From Sabellastarte sp. h YS-2021 (lineage: Eukaryota; Annelida; Polychaeta; Sabellida; Sabellidae): a stretch of DNA of 64,000 nucleotides. Shown in pieces: positions 51,822 through 62,608 of this stretch (position 1 is its first letter; the number at the start of each line of letters is the position of its first letter). The position numbers and the translations under genes were made by a program. The notes below the pieces were generated by a model. That model was not told where the DNA came from, did no database searches, and worked only from the letters and a program-made list of their open reading frames with translations. The DNA is taken from assembly GCA_964017235.1 (NCBI GenBank), contig OZ024934.1, positions 90,238,706-90,302,705 of the forward strand, in the 5' to 3' direction.

Positions 51822-54062
51822 GTATGCTATTCAAAATAAGATCATCAATGGGCATTAAGTAGTTATGACTATTTTGATGTTCTTGGACAATAAGCGAGAA
51901 TAAAATAATCCTGATAAGTGCCCCAGCCAATCAATCTTCAGATTCAAAAAGCAGGCCAAAAATGACTAAGGCTGACCAAGTTAAAACTTTTGTATCTACT
52001 TCTTTTATATTTAAGTTGAACCAATAAACACAGAATTTATGGATTCCACCAAATGTCTTTGTCTCAGGTTTTCCTAGAAGAGTGGACTCCTATGTTGCGA
52101 CAGGGCAGTAGTGTTGTCCTCTGGAGGAGATGTTGGGGATGTGTATAAAACACTGAGGTGGTCATTTTCGCCGGACACACTATACTGATTGTTTAAATCA
52201 TTAATGATTCTAATTACAAAGTATTATGCCTATGCAAAGGTGTATCAAGCTGTCACAAGAAAACCAAAGTTCCACTGATTTGTGTGACCATGTGGTATAC
52301 TGGGGCTGTTAGAGGCTAAAGTAAGACCAAAAATGACCTCCTTAGCGCCCCATATTATAGAATACAGGTATGCTATTCAAAATAAGATCATCAATGGCCA
52401 TTGAGTAGTTATGACTATTTGGATGTTCTTGGACAATAAGCGAGAATAAAATAATCCTGATAAGTGCCCCAGCCAATCAATCTTCAGATTCAAAAAGCAG
52501 GCCAAAAATGACTAAGGCTGACCAAGTTAAAACTTTTATATCTACTTCTTTTATATTTAAGTTGAACCAATAGGCACAGAGTTTATGGATTCCACCAAAT
52601 GTCTTTGTCTCAGGTTTTCCTAGAATAGTGGACTCCTATGTTGCGACAGGTCAGTAGTGATGTCCTCTGAAGGAGATGTTGGGGATGTGTATAAAACACT
52701 GAGGTGGTCATTTTGGCCGGACACACCATACTGCTTGTTTAAATCATTAATGATTCTAATTACAAAGTATTATGCCTATGCAAAGGTGTATCAAGCTGTC
52801 ACAAGAAAACCAAAGTTCCACTGATTTGTGTGACCATGTGGTATACTGGGGCTGTTAGAGGCTAAAGTAAGACCAAAAATGACCTCCTTAGCGCCCCATA
52901 TTATACAATACTGGTATGCTATTCAAAATAAGATCATCATTAGGCATTAAGTAGTTATGACTATTTTGATGTTCTTGGACAATAAGCGAGAACAAAATAA
53001 TCCTGATAAGTGTCCCAGCCAATCAATCTTCAGATTCAAAAAGCAGGCCAAAAATGACTAAGGCTGACCAAGTTAAAACTTTTGTATCTACTTCTTTTAT
53101 ATTTACGTTGAAGCAATAGGCACAGAGTTTATGGATTCCACCAAATGTCTTTGTCTCAGGTTTTCCTAGAATAGTGGACTCCTATGTTGCGACAGGTCAG
53201 TAGTGTTGTCCTCCTAAAGAGATGTTGGGGATGTGTATAAAACACTGAGGTGGTCATTTTGGCCAGACACACTATACTGATTGCTTAAATCATTAATGAT
53301 TCTAATTACAAAGTATTATGCCTATGCAACGGTGTATCAAGCTGTCACAAGAAAACCAAAGTTCCACTGATTTGTGTGACCATGTGGTATACTGGGGCTG
53401 TTAGAGGCTAAAGTAAGACCAAAAATGACCTCCTTAGCGCCCCATATTATAGAATACAGGTATGCTATTCAAAATAAGATCATCAATGGGCATTAAGTAG
53501 TTATGACTATTTTGATGTTCTTGGACAATAAGCGAGAACAAAATAATCCTGATAAGTGTCCCAGCCAATCAATCTTCAGATTCAAAAAGCAGGCCAAAAA
53601 TGACTAAGGCTGACCAAGTTAAAACTTTTGTATCTACTTCTTTTATATTTAAGTTGAAACAATAGGCACAGAGTTTATGGATTCCACCAAATGTCTTTGT
53701 CTCAGGTTTTCCTAGAATAGTGGACTCCTATGTTGCGACAGGTCTGTAGTGTTGTCCTCTGAAGGAGATGTTGGGGATGTGCATAAAACACTGAGGTGGT
53801 CATTTTGGCCAGACACAATATACTGATTGCTTAAATCATTAATGATTCTAATTACCAAGTATTATGCCTATGCAACAGTGTATCAAGCTGTCACAAGAAA
53901 ACCAAAGTTCCACTGATTTGTGTGACCATGTGGTATACTGGGGCTGTTAGAGGCTAAAGTAAGACCAAAAATGACCTCCTTAGCGCCCCATATTATACAA
54001 TACTGGTATGCTATTCAAAATAAGATCATCAATGGGCATTAAGTAATTATGACTATTTTGAT
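51822..54062. repeat. 3-monomer duplication (period 1638 bp) and following monomer
   Basis: Monomers at 52425 and 52971 repeat those at 50787 and 51333, exactly 1638 bp or three monomers earlier (AGTAGTGATGTCC; TTTACGTTGAAGC with TCCTCCTAAAG). Between them, the monomer at 51879 is a mosaic: ATAAACACAGAATTT and AAGAGTGG from the 1641 class, private GGGCAGTAG, CTGGAGG and TTTTCGCC, then a tail with TGGCCATTGAG like the one at 50241. The monomer at 53517 belongs to the GGTCTGTAG pair described at 48058. Confidence 0.8.
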
Positions 54063-54978
54063 GTTCTTGGACAATAAGCGAGAACAAAATAATCCTAATA
54101 AGTGTCCCAGCCAATCAATTTTCAGTTTCAAAAAGCAGGCCAAAAATGACTAAGGCTGACCAAGTTAAAACTTTTGTATCTACTTCTTTTATATTTAAGT
54201 TTAACCAATACGCACAGAGTTTATGGATTCCACTAAATGTCTTTGTCTCAGGTTTTCCTAGAATAGTGGACTCCTATGTTGCGACAGGTCAGTAGTGTTG
54301 TCTTCTTAAGGAGTTGTTGGGGATGTGTATAAAACACTGAGGTGGATATTTTGGCCAGAAATACTATACTGATTGCTTAAATCATTAATGATTCTAATTA
54401 CAAAGTATTATGCCTATGCAAAGGTGTATCAAGCTGTCACAAGAAAACCAAAGTTCCACTGATTTGTGTGACCATGTGGTATACTGGGGATGTTAGAGGC
54501 TAAAGTAAGACCAAAAATGACTAAGGCTGACCAAGTTAAAACTTTTGTATCTACTTCTTTTATATTTAAGTTTAACCAATAGACACAGAGTTTATGGATT
54601 CCACCAAATGTCTTTGTCTCAGGTTTGGGTGAGTAGCTGACTCCTATGTTGCGACAGGTCAGTAGTGTTGTCCTCTGAAGGAGATGTTTGGGATGTGTAT
54701 AAAGCACTAAGATGGTCATTTTGTCCGGACACACTATACTGATTGTTTAAATCATTAATGATTCTAATTACAAAGTATTATGCCTATGCAAAGGTGTATC
54801 AAGATGTCACAAGAAAACCAAAGTCCCACTAATTTGTGTGACCATGGGATATACTGGGGCTGTTAGAGGCTAAAGTATGACCAAAAATGACCTCCTTAGC
54901 GCCCCATATTGTAAAATACAAGTATGGTATTCAAAATAAGATCATGAATGGACAATGAGTAGTTATGACTATTTTGTT
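54063..54978. repeat. Fused monomer with a 175-bp deletion between 11-bp direct repeats
   Basis: Two monomers occupy 916 bp instead of about 1092. The left part runs to GGCTAAAGTAAGA (monomer position 448). Then CCAAAAATGAC (54511-54521) is followed directly by TAAGGCTGACC, which belongs to monomer position 89 of the next copy. CCAAAAATGAC occurs twice per monomer, at 78-88 and 449-459. Deleting from the second occurrence to the first of the next copy removes exactly 175 bp. One more base is lost where GTTTTCCTAGAATAGTGG reads GTTTGGGTGAGTAGCTG near 54625. Many further private substitutions follow (TTTGTCCGG, AAGATGTCAC, GTATGACC, TTGTAAAATAC). Confidence 0.93.
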
Positions 54979-55512
54979 GTTCTTCGACAATAAGCGAGAA
55001 TAAAATAATCCTGATAAGTGCCCCGGCCAATCAATCTTCAGATTCAAAAAGCAGGCCAAAAATGACTTAGGCTCACCAAGTTAAAACTTTTGTATCTACT
55101 TCTTTTATATTTAAGTTCAACCAATAGGCCCAGAGTTTATGGATTCCACCAAATGTCTTTGTCTCAGGTTTTCCTAGAATAGCTGACTACTATATTGAGA
55201 CAGCTCAGTAGTGTTGTCCTCTGAAGGAGATGTTGGGGATGTGTATAAAACACTGATGTGGTCATTTTGGCTGGACACACTATACTGATTGCTTAAATCA
55301 TTAATGATTCTAATTACAAAGTATTATGCCTATGCAAAGGTGTATCAAGCTGTCACAAGAAAACCAAAGTTCCACTGATTGCTCTAACCATGAGGTATAC
55401 TGGGGCTGTTAGAGGCCAAAAATGACATCCTAGCACCCCATATTATAGAATAAAGGTATGCTATTCAAAGTAAGATCATCAATGGGCATTGAGTAGTTAT
55501 GACTATTTTGAT
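54979..55512. repeat. Most diverged monomer, 534 bp
   Basis: This copy starts GTTCTTCGAC and carries many private changes: GCCCCGGCC, GACTTAGGCTCACC, AAGTTCAACC, ATAGGCCCAG, ATAGCTGACTACTATATTGAGACAG (split here by description, positions about 55180-55204), GATTGCTCTAACC and ATGAGGTATAC. Near 55410 an 11-bp loss turns GGCTAAAGTAAGACC into GGCC before AAAAATG, and one more base is lost in CATCCTAGC. Together with the preceding fused copy it is the only clearly degraded part of the window. Confidence 0.9.
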
Positions 55513-56604
55513 GTTCTTGGACAACAAGCGAGAATGAAATAATCCTGATAAATGCCCCAGCCAATCAATCTTCAGATTCAAAAAACAGGCCAAAAATGAC
55601 TAAGGTTGACCAAGTTAAAACTTTTGTATCTACTTCTTTTATATTTAAGTTGAAACAATGGGCACAGAGTTTATGGATTCCACCAAATGTCTTTGTCTCA
55701 GGTTTTCCTAGAATAGTGGACTCCTGTGTTGCGACAGGTCAGTAGTGTTGTCCTCTGAAGGAGATGTTGGGGATGTGCATCAAACACTGAGGTGGTCATT
55801 TTAGCCAGACACACTATACTGATTGCTTAAATCATTAATGATTCTAATTACAAAGTATTATGCCTATGCAAAGGTGTATCAAGCTGTCACAAGAAAACCA
55901 AAGTTCCACTGATTTGTGTGACCATGTGGTTTACTGGGGATGTTAGAGGCTAAAGTAAGACCAAAAATGACCTCCTTAGCGCCCCATATTATAGAATACA
56001 GGTATGCTATTCAAAATAAGATCATCAATGGGCATTGAGTAATTATGACTATTTTGATGTTCTTGGACAATAAGCGAGAATAAAATAATCCTGATAAGTG
56101 CCCCAGCCAATCAATCTTCAGATTCAAAAAGCAGGCCAAAAATGACTAAGGCTGACCAAGTTAAAACTTTTGTATCTACTTCTTTTATATTTAAGTTGAA
56201 CCAATAGGCACAGAGTTTATGGATTCCACCAAATGTCTTTGTCTCAGGTTTTCCTAGAATAGTGGACACCTATGTTGCGACAGGTCAGTAGTGTTGTCCT
56301 CTGAAGGAGATGTTGGGGATGTGTATAAAACACTGAGGTGGTCATTTTGGCCGGACACACCATACTGCTTGTTTAAATCATTAATGATTCTAATTACAAA
56401 GTATTATGCCTATGCAAAGGTGTATCAAGCTGTCACAAGAAAACCAAAGTTCCACTGATTTGTGTGACCATGTGGTATACTGGGGATGTTAGAGGCTAAA
56501 GTAAGACCAAAAATGACCTCCTTAGCGCCCCATATTATACAATACTGGTATGCTATTCAATATAAGATCATCAATGGGCATTGAGTAGTTATGACTATTT
56601 TGAT
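55513..56604. repeat. Ordinary monomers (starts 55513, 56059)
   Basis: Length returns to 546 bp and similarity to the majority sequence recovers, first partly at 55513 (GAGAATGAAAT, AAAACAGG, AAGGTTGACC, AATGGGCAC, TCCTGTGTTG) and then almost fully at 56059. Both share GGGGATGTTAG with the fused copy at 54063, against GGGGCTGTTAG elsewhere. This suggests a local common origin on the two sides of the damage. Confidence 0.85.
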
Positions 56605-58242
56605 GTTCTTGGACAATAAGCGAGAATAAAATAATCCTGATAAGTGCCCCAGCCAATCAATCTTCAGATTCAAAAAGCAGGCCAAAAATGACTAAGGCTG
56701 ACCAAGTTAAAACTTTTGTATCTACTTCTTTTATATTTAAGTTGAACCAATAGGCACAGAGTTTATGGATTCCACCAAATGTCTTTGTCTCAGGTTTTCC
56801 TAGAATAGTGGACTCCTATGTTGCGACAGGTCAGTAGTGTTGTCCTCTGAAGGAGATGTTGGGGATGTATATAAAACACTGAGGTGGTCATTTTGGTCGG
56901 ACACACCATACTGCTTGTTTAAATCATTAATGATTCTAATTACAAAGTATTATGCCTATGCAAAGGTGTATCAAGCTGTCACAAGAAAACCAAAGTTCCA
57001 CTGATTTGTGTGACCATGTGGTATACTGGGGCTGTTAGAGGCTAAAGTAAGACCAAAAATGACCAGCTTAGCGCCCCGTATTATAGAATACAGGTATGCT
57101 ATTCAAAATAAGATTATCAATTGGCATTGAGTAGTTATGACTATTTTGATGTTCTTGGACAAAAAGCGAGACTAAAATAATCCTGATAAGTGCCCCAGGC
57201 AATCAATCTTCAGATTCAAAAAGGAGGCCAAAAATGACTAAGGCTGACCAAGTTAAAACTTTTGTATCTACTTCTTTTATATTTAAGTTGAACCAATAGA
57301 CACAGAGTTTATGGATTCCACCAAATGTCTTTGTCTCAGGTTTTCCTAGAATAGTGGACGCCTATGTTGCGACAGGTCAGTAGTGTTGTCCTCTGAAGGA
57401 GATGTTGGGGATGTGTATAAAACACTGAGGTGGTCATTTTGGCCGGACACACTATACTGATTGTTTAAATCATTAATGATTCTAATTACAAAGTATTATG
57501 CCTATGCAAAGGTGTATCAAGCTGTCACAAGAAAACCAAAGTTCCACTGATTTGTGTGACCATGTGGTATACTGGGGCTGTTAGAGGCTAAAGTGAGACG
57601 AAAAATGACCTCCTTAGTGCCCCATATTATAGAATACAGGTATGCTATTCAAAATAAGATCATCAATGGGCATTGAGTAGTTATGATTATTTTGATGTTC
57701 TTGGACAATAAGCGAGAATAAAATAATCCTGATAAGTGCCCCAGCCAATCAATCTTCAGATTCAAAAAGCAGGCCAAAAATGACTAAGGCTGACCAAGTT
57801 AAAACTTTTGTATCTACTTCTTTTATATTTAAGTTGAACCAATAGGCACAGAGTTTATGGATTCCACCAAATGTCTTTGTCTCAGGTTTTCCTAGCATAG
57901 TGGACTCCTATGTTGCGACAGGTCAGTAGTGTTGTCCTCTGAAGGAGATGTTGGGGATGTGTATAAAACACTGAGGTGGTCATTTTGGCCAGACACATTA
58001 TACTGATTGTTTAAACCATTAATGATTCTAATTACAAAGTATTATGCCTATGCAAAGGTGTATCAAGCTGTCACAAGAAAACCAAAGTTCCACTGATTTG
58101 TGTGACGATGTGGTATACTGGGGCTGTTAGAGGCTAAAGTAAGACTAAAAATGACCTCCTTAGCGCCCCATATTATACAATACTGGTATGCTATTCAATA
58201 TAAGATCATCAATGGGCATTGAGTAGTTATGACTATTTTGAT
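56605..58242. repeat. 3-monomer form of the right-hand HOR (starts 56605, 57151, 57697)
   Basis: The three monomers correspond to the first, second and a fusion of the third and fourth monomers of the 4-monomer HOR that follows. Marks are ATTATCAATTGGC at the end of the first, GGACAAAAAGCGAG, AAGGAGGCC, GGACGCC and GAGACGAAAAATG in the second, and in the third a CTAGCATAG head with a GTTTAAACC, GTGACGATG, AGACTAAAAATG and CAATATAAG tail. The switch in the third monomer falls at about 58000-58011. The first monomer here still has the full TATATAAAAC, whereas later copies lost one A. Confidence 0.85.
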
Positions 58243-60425
58243 GTTCTTGGACAATAAGCGAGAATAAAATAATCCTGATAAGTGCCCCAGCCAATCAATC
58301 TTCAGATTCAAAAAGCAGGCCAAAAATGACTAAGGCTGACCAAGTTAAAACTTTTGTATCTACTTCTTTTATATTTAAGTTGAACCAATAGGCACAGAGT
58401 TTATGGATTCCACCAAATGTCTTTGTCTCAGGTTTTCCTAGAATAGTGGACTCCTATGTTGCGACAGGTCAGTAGTGTTGTCCTCTGAAGGAGATGTTGG
58501 GGATGTATATAAACACTGAGGTGGTCATTTTGGTCGGACACACCATACTGCTTGTTTAAATCATTAATGATTCTAATTACAAAGTATTATGCCTATGCAA
58601 AGGTGTATCAAGCTGTCACAAGAAAACCAAAGTTCCACTGATTTGTGTGACCATGTGGTATACTGGGGCTGTTAGAGGCTAAAGTAAGACCAAAAATGAC
58701 CTGCTTAGCGCCCCATATTATAGAATACAGGTATGCTATTCAAAATAAGATTATCAATTGGCATTGAGTAGTTATGACTATTTTGATGTTCTTGGACAAA
58801 AAGCGAGAATAAAATAATCCTGATGAGTGCCCCAGGCAATCAATCTTCAGATTCAAAAAGGAGGCCAAAAATGACTAAGGCTGACCAAGTTAAAACTTTT
58901 GTATCTACTTCTTTTATATTTAAGTTGAACCAATAGACACGGAGTTTATGGATTCCACCAAATGTCTTTGTCTCAGGTTTTCCTAGAATAGTGGACGCCT
59001 ATGTTGCGACAGGTCAGTAGTGTTGTCCTCTGAAGGAGATGTTGGGGATGTGTATAAAACACTGAGGTGGTCATTTTGGCCGGACACACTATACTGATTG
59101 TTTAAATCATTAATGATTCTAATTACAAAGTATTATGCCTATGCAAAGGTGTATCAAGCTGTCACAAGAAAACCAAAGTTCCACTGATTTGTGTGACCAT
59201 GTGGTATACTGGGGCTGTTAGAGGCTAAAGTGAGACGAAAAATGACCTCCTTAGTGCCCCATATTATAGAATACAGGTATGCTATTCAAAATAAGATCAT
59301 CAATGGGCATTGAGTAGTTATGATTATTTTGATGTTCTTGGACAATAAGCGAGAATAAAATAATCCTGATAAGTGCCCCAGCCAATCAATCTTCAGATTC
59401 AAAAAGCAGGCCAAAAATGACTAAGGCTGACCAAGTTAAAACTTTTGTATCTACTTCTTTTATATTTAAGTTGAACCAATAGGCACAGAGTTTATGGATT
59501 CCACCAAATGTCTTTGTCTCAGGTTTTCCTAGCATAGTGGACTCCTATGTTGCGACAGGTCAGTAGTGTTGTCCTCTGAAGGAGATGTTGGGGATGTGTA
59601 TAAAACACTGAGGTGGTCATTTTGGCCAGACACATTATACTGATTGCTTAAATCATTAATGATTCTAATTACAAAGTATTTTGCCTATGCAACGGTGTAT
59701 CAAGTTGTCACAAGAAAACCAAAGTCCCACTGATTTGTTTGACCATGTGGTATACTGGGGCTGTTAGAGGCTAAAGTAAGACCAAAAATGACCTGCTTAG
59801 CGCCCCATATTATAGAATACAGGTATGATATTCAAAATAAGATCATCAATGGGCATTGAGTAATTATGACTATTTTGATGTTCTTGGACAATAAGCGAGA
59901 ATAAAATAATCCTGATAAGTGCCCCAGCCAATCAATCTTCAGATTCAAAAAGCAGGCCAAAAATGACTAAGGCTGACCAAGTTAAAGCTTTTGTATCTAC
60001 TTCTTTTATATTTAAGTTGAACCACTAGGCACAGAGTTTATGGATTACACCAAATGTCTTTGTCTCAGGTTTTCCTAGAATAGTGGACTCCTATGTTGCG
60101 ACAGGTCAGTAGTGTTGTCCTCTGAAGGACATGTTAGGAATGTGTATAAAACACTGAGGTGGTCATTTTGGCCGGACACACCATACTGCTTGTTTAAACC
60201 ATTAATGATTCTAATTACAAAGTATTATGCCTATGCAAAGGTGTATCAAGCTGTCACAAGAAAACCAAAGTTCCACTGATTTGTGTGACGATGTGGTATA
60301 CTGGGGCTGTTAGAGGCTAAAGTAAGACTAAAAATGACCTCCTTAGCGCCCCATATTATACAATACTGGTATGCTATTCAATATAAGATCATCAATGGGC
60401 ATTGAGTAGTTATGACTATTTTGAT
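58243..60425. repeat. 4-monomer higher-order repeat, copy 1 (2183 bp)
   Basis: Monomers start at 58243 (TATATAAACAC, GGTCGG, 545 bp), 58788 (ACAAAAAGCG, GATGAGTG, GACACGGAG, GGACGCC), 59334 (CTAGCATAG, GACACATTATAC, TTTGTTTGACC, GGTATGATATTC) and 59880 (AAAGCTTTTG, ACCACTAGGC, GATTACACC, GTTAGGAATG, GTTTAAACC). The same four classes follow in order at 60426 and again at 62609, always 2183 bp apart. Confidence 0.92.
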
Positions 60426-62608
60426 GTTCTTGGACAATAAGCGAGAATAAAATAATCCTGATAAGTGCCCCAGCCAATCAATCTTCAGATTCAAAAAGCA
60501 GGCCAAAAATGACTAAGGCTGACCAAGTTAAAACTTTTGTATCTACTTCTTTTATATTTAAGTTGAACCAATAGGCACAGAGTTTATGGATTCCACCAAA
60601 TGTCTTTGTCTCAGGTTTTCCTAGAATAGTGGACTCCTAAGTTGCGACAGGTCAGTAGTGTTGTCCTCTGAAGGAGATGTTGGGGATGTATATAAACACT
60701 GAGGTGGTCATTTTGGTCGGACACACCATACTGCTTGTTTAAATCATTAATGATTCTAATTACAAAGTATTATGCCTATGCAAAGGTGTATCAAGCTGTC
60801 ACAAGAAAACCAAAGTTCCACTGATTTGTGTGACCATGTGGTATACTGGGGCTGTTAGAGGCTAAAGTAAGACCAAAAATGACCTGCTTAGCGCCCCATA
60901 TTATAGAATACAGGTATGCTATTCAAAATAAGATTATCAATTGGCATTGAGTAGTTATGACTATTTTGATGTTCTTGGACAAAAAGCGAGAATAAAATAA
61001 TCCTGATGAGTGCCCCAGCCAATCAATCTTCAGATTCAAAAAGGAGGCCAAAAATGACTAAGGCTGACCAAGTTAAAACTTTTGTATCTACTTCTTTTAT
61101 ATTTAAGTTGAACCAATAGACACGGAGTTTATGGATTCCACCAAATGTCTTTGTCTCAGGTTTTCCTAGAATAGTGGACGCCTATGTTGCGACAGGTCAG
61201 TAGTGTTGTCCTCTGAAGGAGATGTTGGGGATGTGTATAAAACACTGAGGTGGTCATTTTGGCCGGACACACTATACTGATTGTTTAAATCATTAATGAT
61301 TCTAATTACAAAGTATTATGCCTATGCAAAGGTGTATCAAGCTGTCACAAGAAAACCAAAGTTCCACTGATTTGTGTGACCATGTGGTATACTGGGGCTG
61401 TTAGAGGCCAAAGTGAGACGAAAAATGACCTCCTTAGTGCCCCATATTATAGAATACAGGTATGCTATTCAAAATAAGATCATCAATGGGCATTGAGTAG
61501 TTATGATTATTTTGATGTTCTTGGACAATAAGCGATAATAAAATAATCCTGATAAGTGCCCCAGCCAATCAATCTTCAGATTCAAAAAGCAGGCCAAAAA
61601 TGACTAAGGCTGACCAAGTTAAAACTTTTGTATCTACTTCTTTTATATTTAAGTTGAACCAATAGACACGGAGTTTATGGATTCCACCAAATGTCTTTGT
61701 CTCAGGTTTTCCTAGAATAGTGGACTCCTATGTTGCGACAGGTCAGTAGTGTTGTCCTCTGAAGGAGATGTTGGGGATGTGTATAAAACACTGAGGTGGT
61801 CATTTTGGCCAGACACATTATACTGATTGCTTAAATCATTAATGATTCTAATTACAAAGTATTTTGCCTATGCAACGGTGTATCAAGTTGTCACAAGAAA
61901 ACCAAAGTTCCACTGATTTGTTTGACCATGTGGTATACTGGGGCTGTTAGAGGCTAAAGTAAGACCAAAAATGACCTGCTTAGCGCCCCATATTATAGAA
62001 TACAGGTATGATATTCAAAATAAGATCATCAATGGGCATTGAGTAATTATGACTATTTTGATGTTCTTGGACAATAAGCGAGAATAAAATAATCCTGATA
62101 AGTGCCCCAGCCAATCAATCTTCAGATTCAAAAAGCAGGCCAAAAATGACTAAGGCTGACCAAGTTAAAGCTTTTGTATCTACTTCTTTTATATTTAAGT
62201 TGAACCACTAGGCACAGAGTTTATGGATTACACCAAATGTCTTTGTCTCAGGTTTTCCTAGAATAGTGGACTCCTATGTTGCGACAGGTCAGTAGTGTTG
62301 TCCTCTGAAGGACATGTTAGGAATGTGTATAAAACACTGAGGTGGTCATTTTGGCCGGACACACCATACTGCTTGTTTAAACCATTAATGATTCTAATTA
62401 CAAAGTATTATGCCTATGCAAAGGTGTATCAAGCTGTCACAAGAAAACCAAAGTTCCACTGATTTGTGTGACGATGTGGTATACTGGGGCTGTTAGAGGC
62501 TAAAGTAAGACTAAAAATGACCTCCTTAGCGCCCCATATTATACAATACTGGTATGCTATTCAATATAAGATCATCAATGGGCATTGAGTAGTTATGACT
62601 ATTTTGAT
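60426..62608. repeat. 4-monomer higher-order repeat, copy 2 (2183 bp)
   Basis: Starts are 60426, 60971, 61517 and 62063. The first monomer has a private TCCTAAGTTGCG near 60645. The third monomer opens AAGCGATAAT and carries GACACGGAG and CTAGAATAG in place of the GGCACAGAG and CTAGCATAG of copy 1, which looks like a conversion patch from the neighbouring second monomer. Its tail (GACACATTATAC, TTTGTTTGACC) is that of copy 1. Confidence 0.91.

Noticed and set aside
54429..54734. 101-codon open frame on the minus strand
   Set aside because: It spans the 175-bp deletion junction and consists of reverse-strand satellite sequence. Intact monomers have stops in this frame, there is no recognisable domain, and nothing indicates a promoter or conservation.
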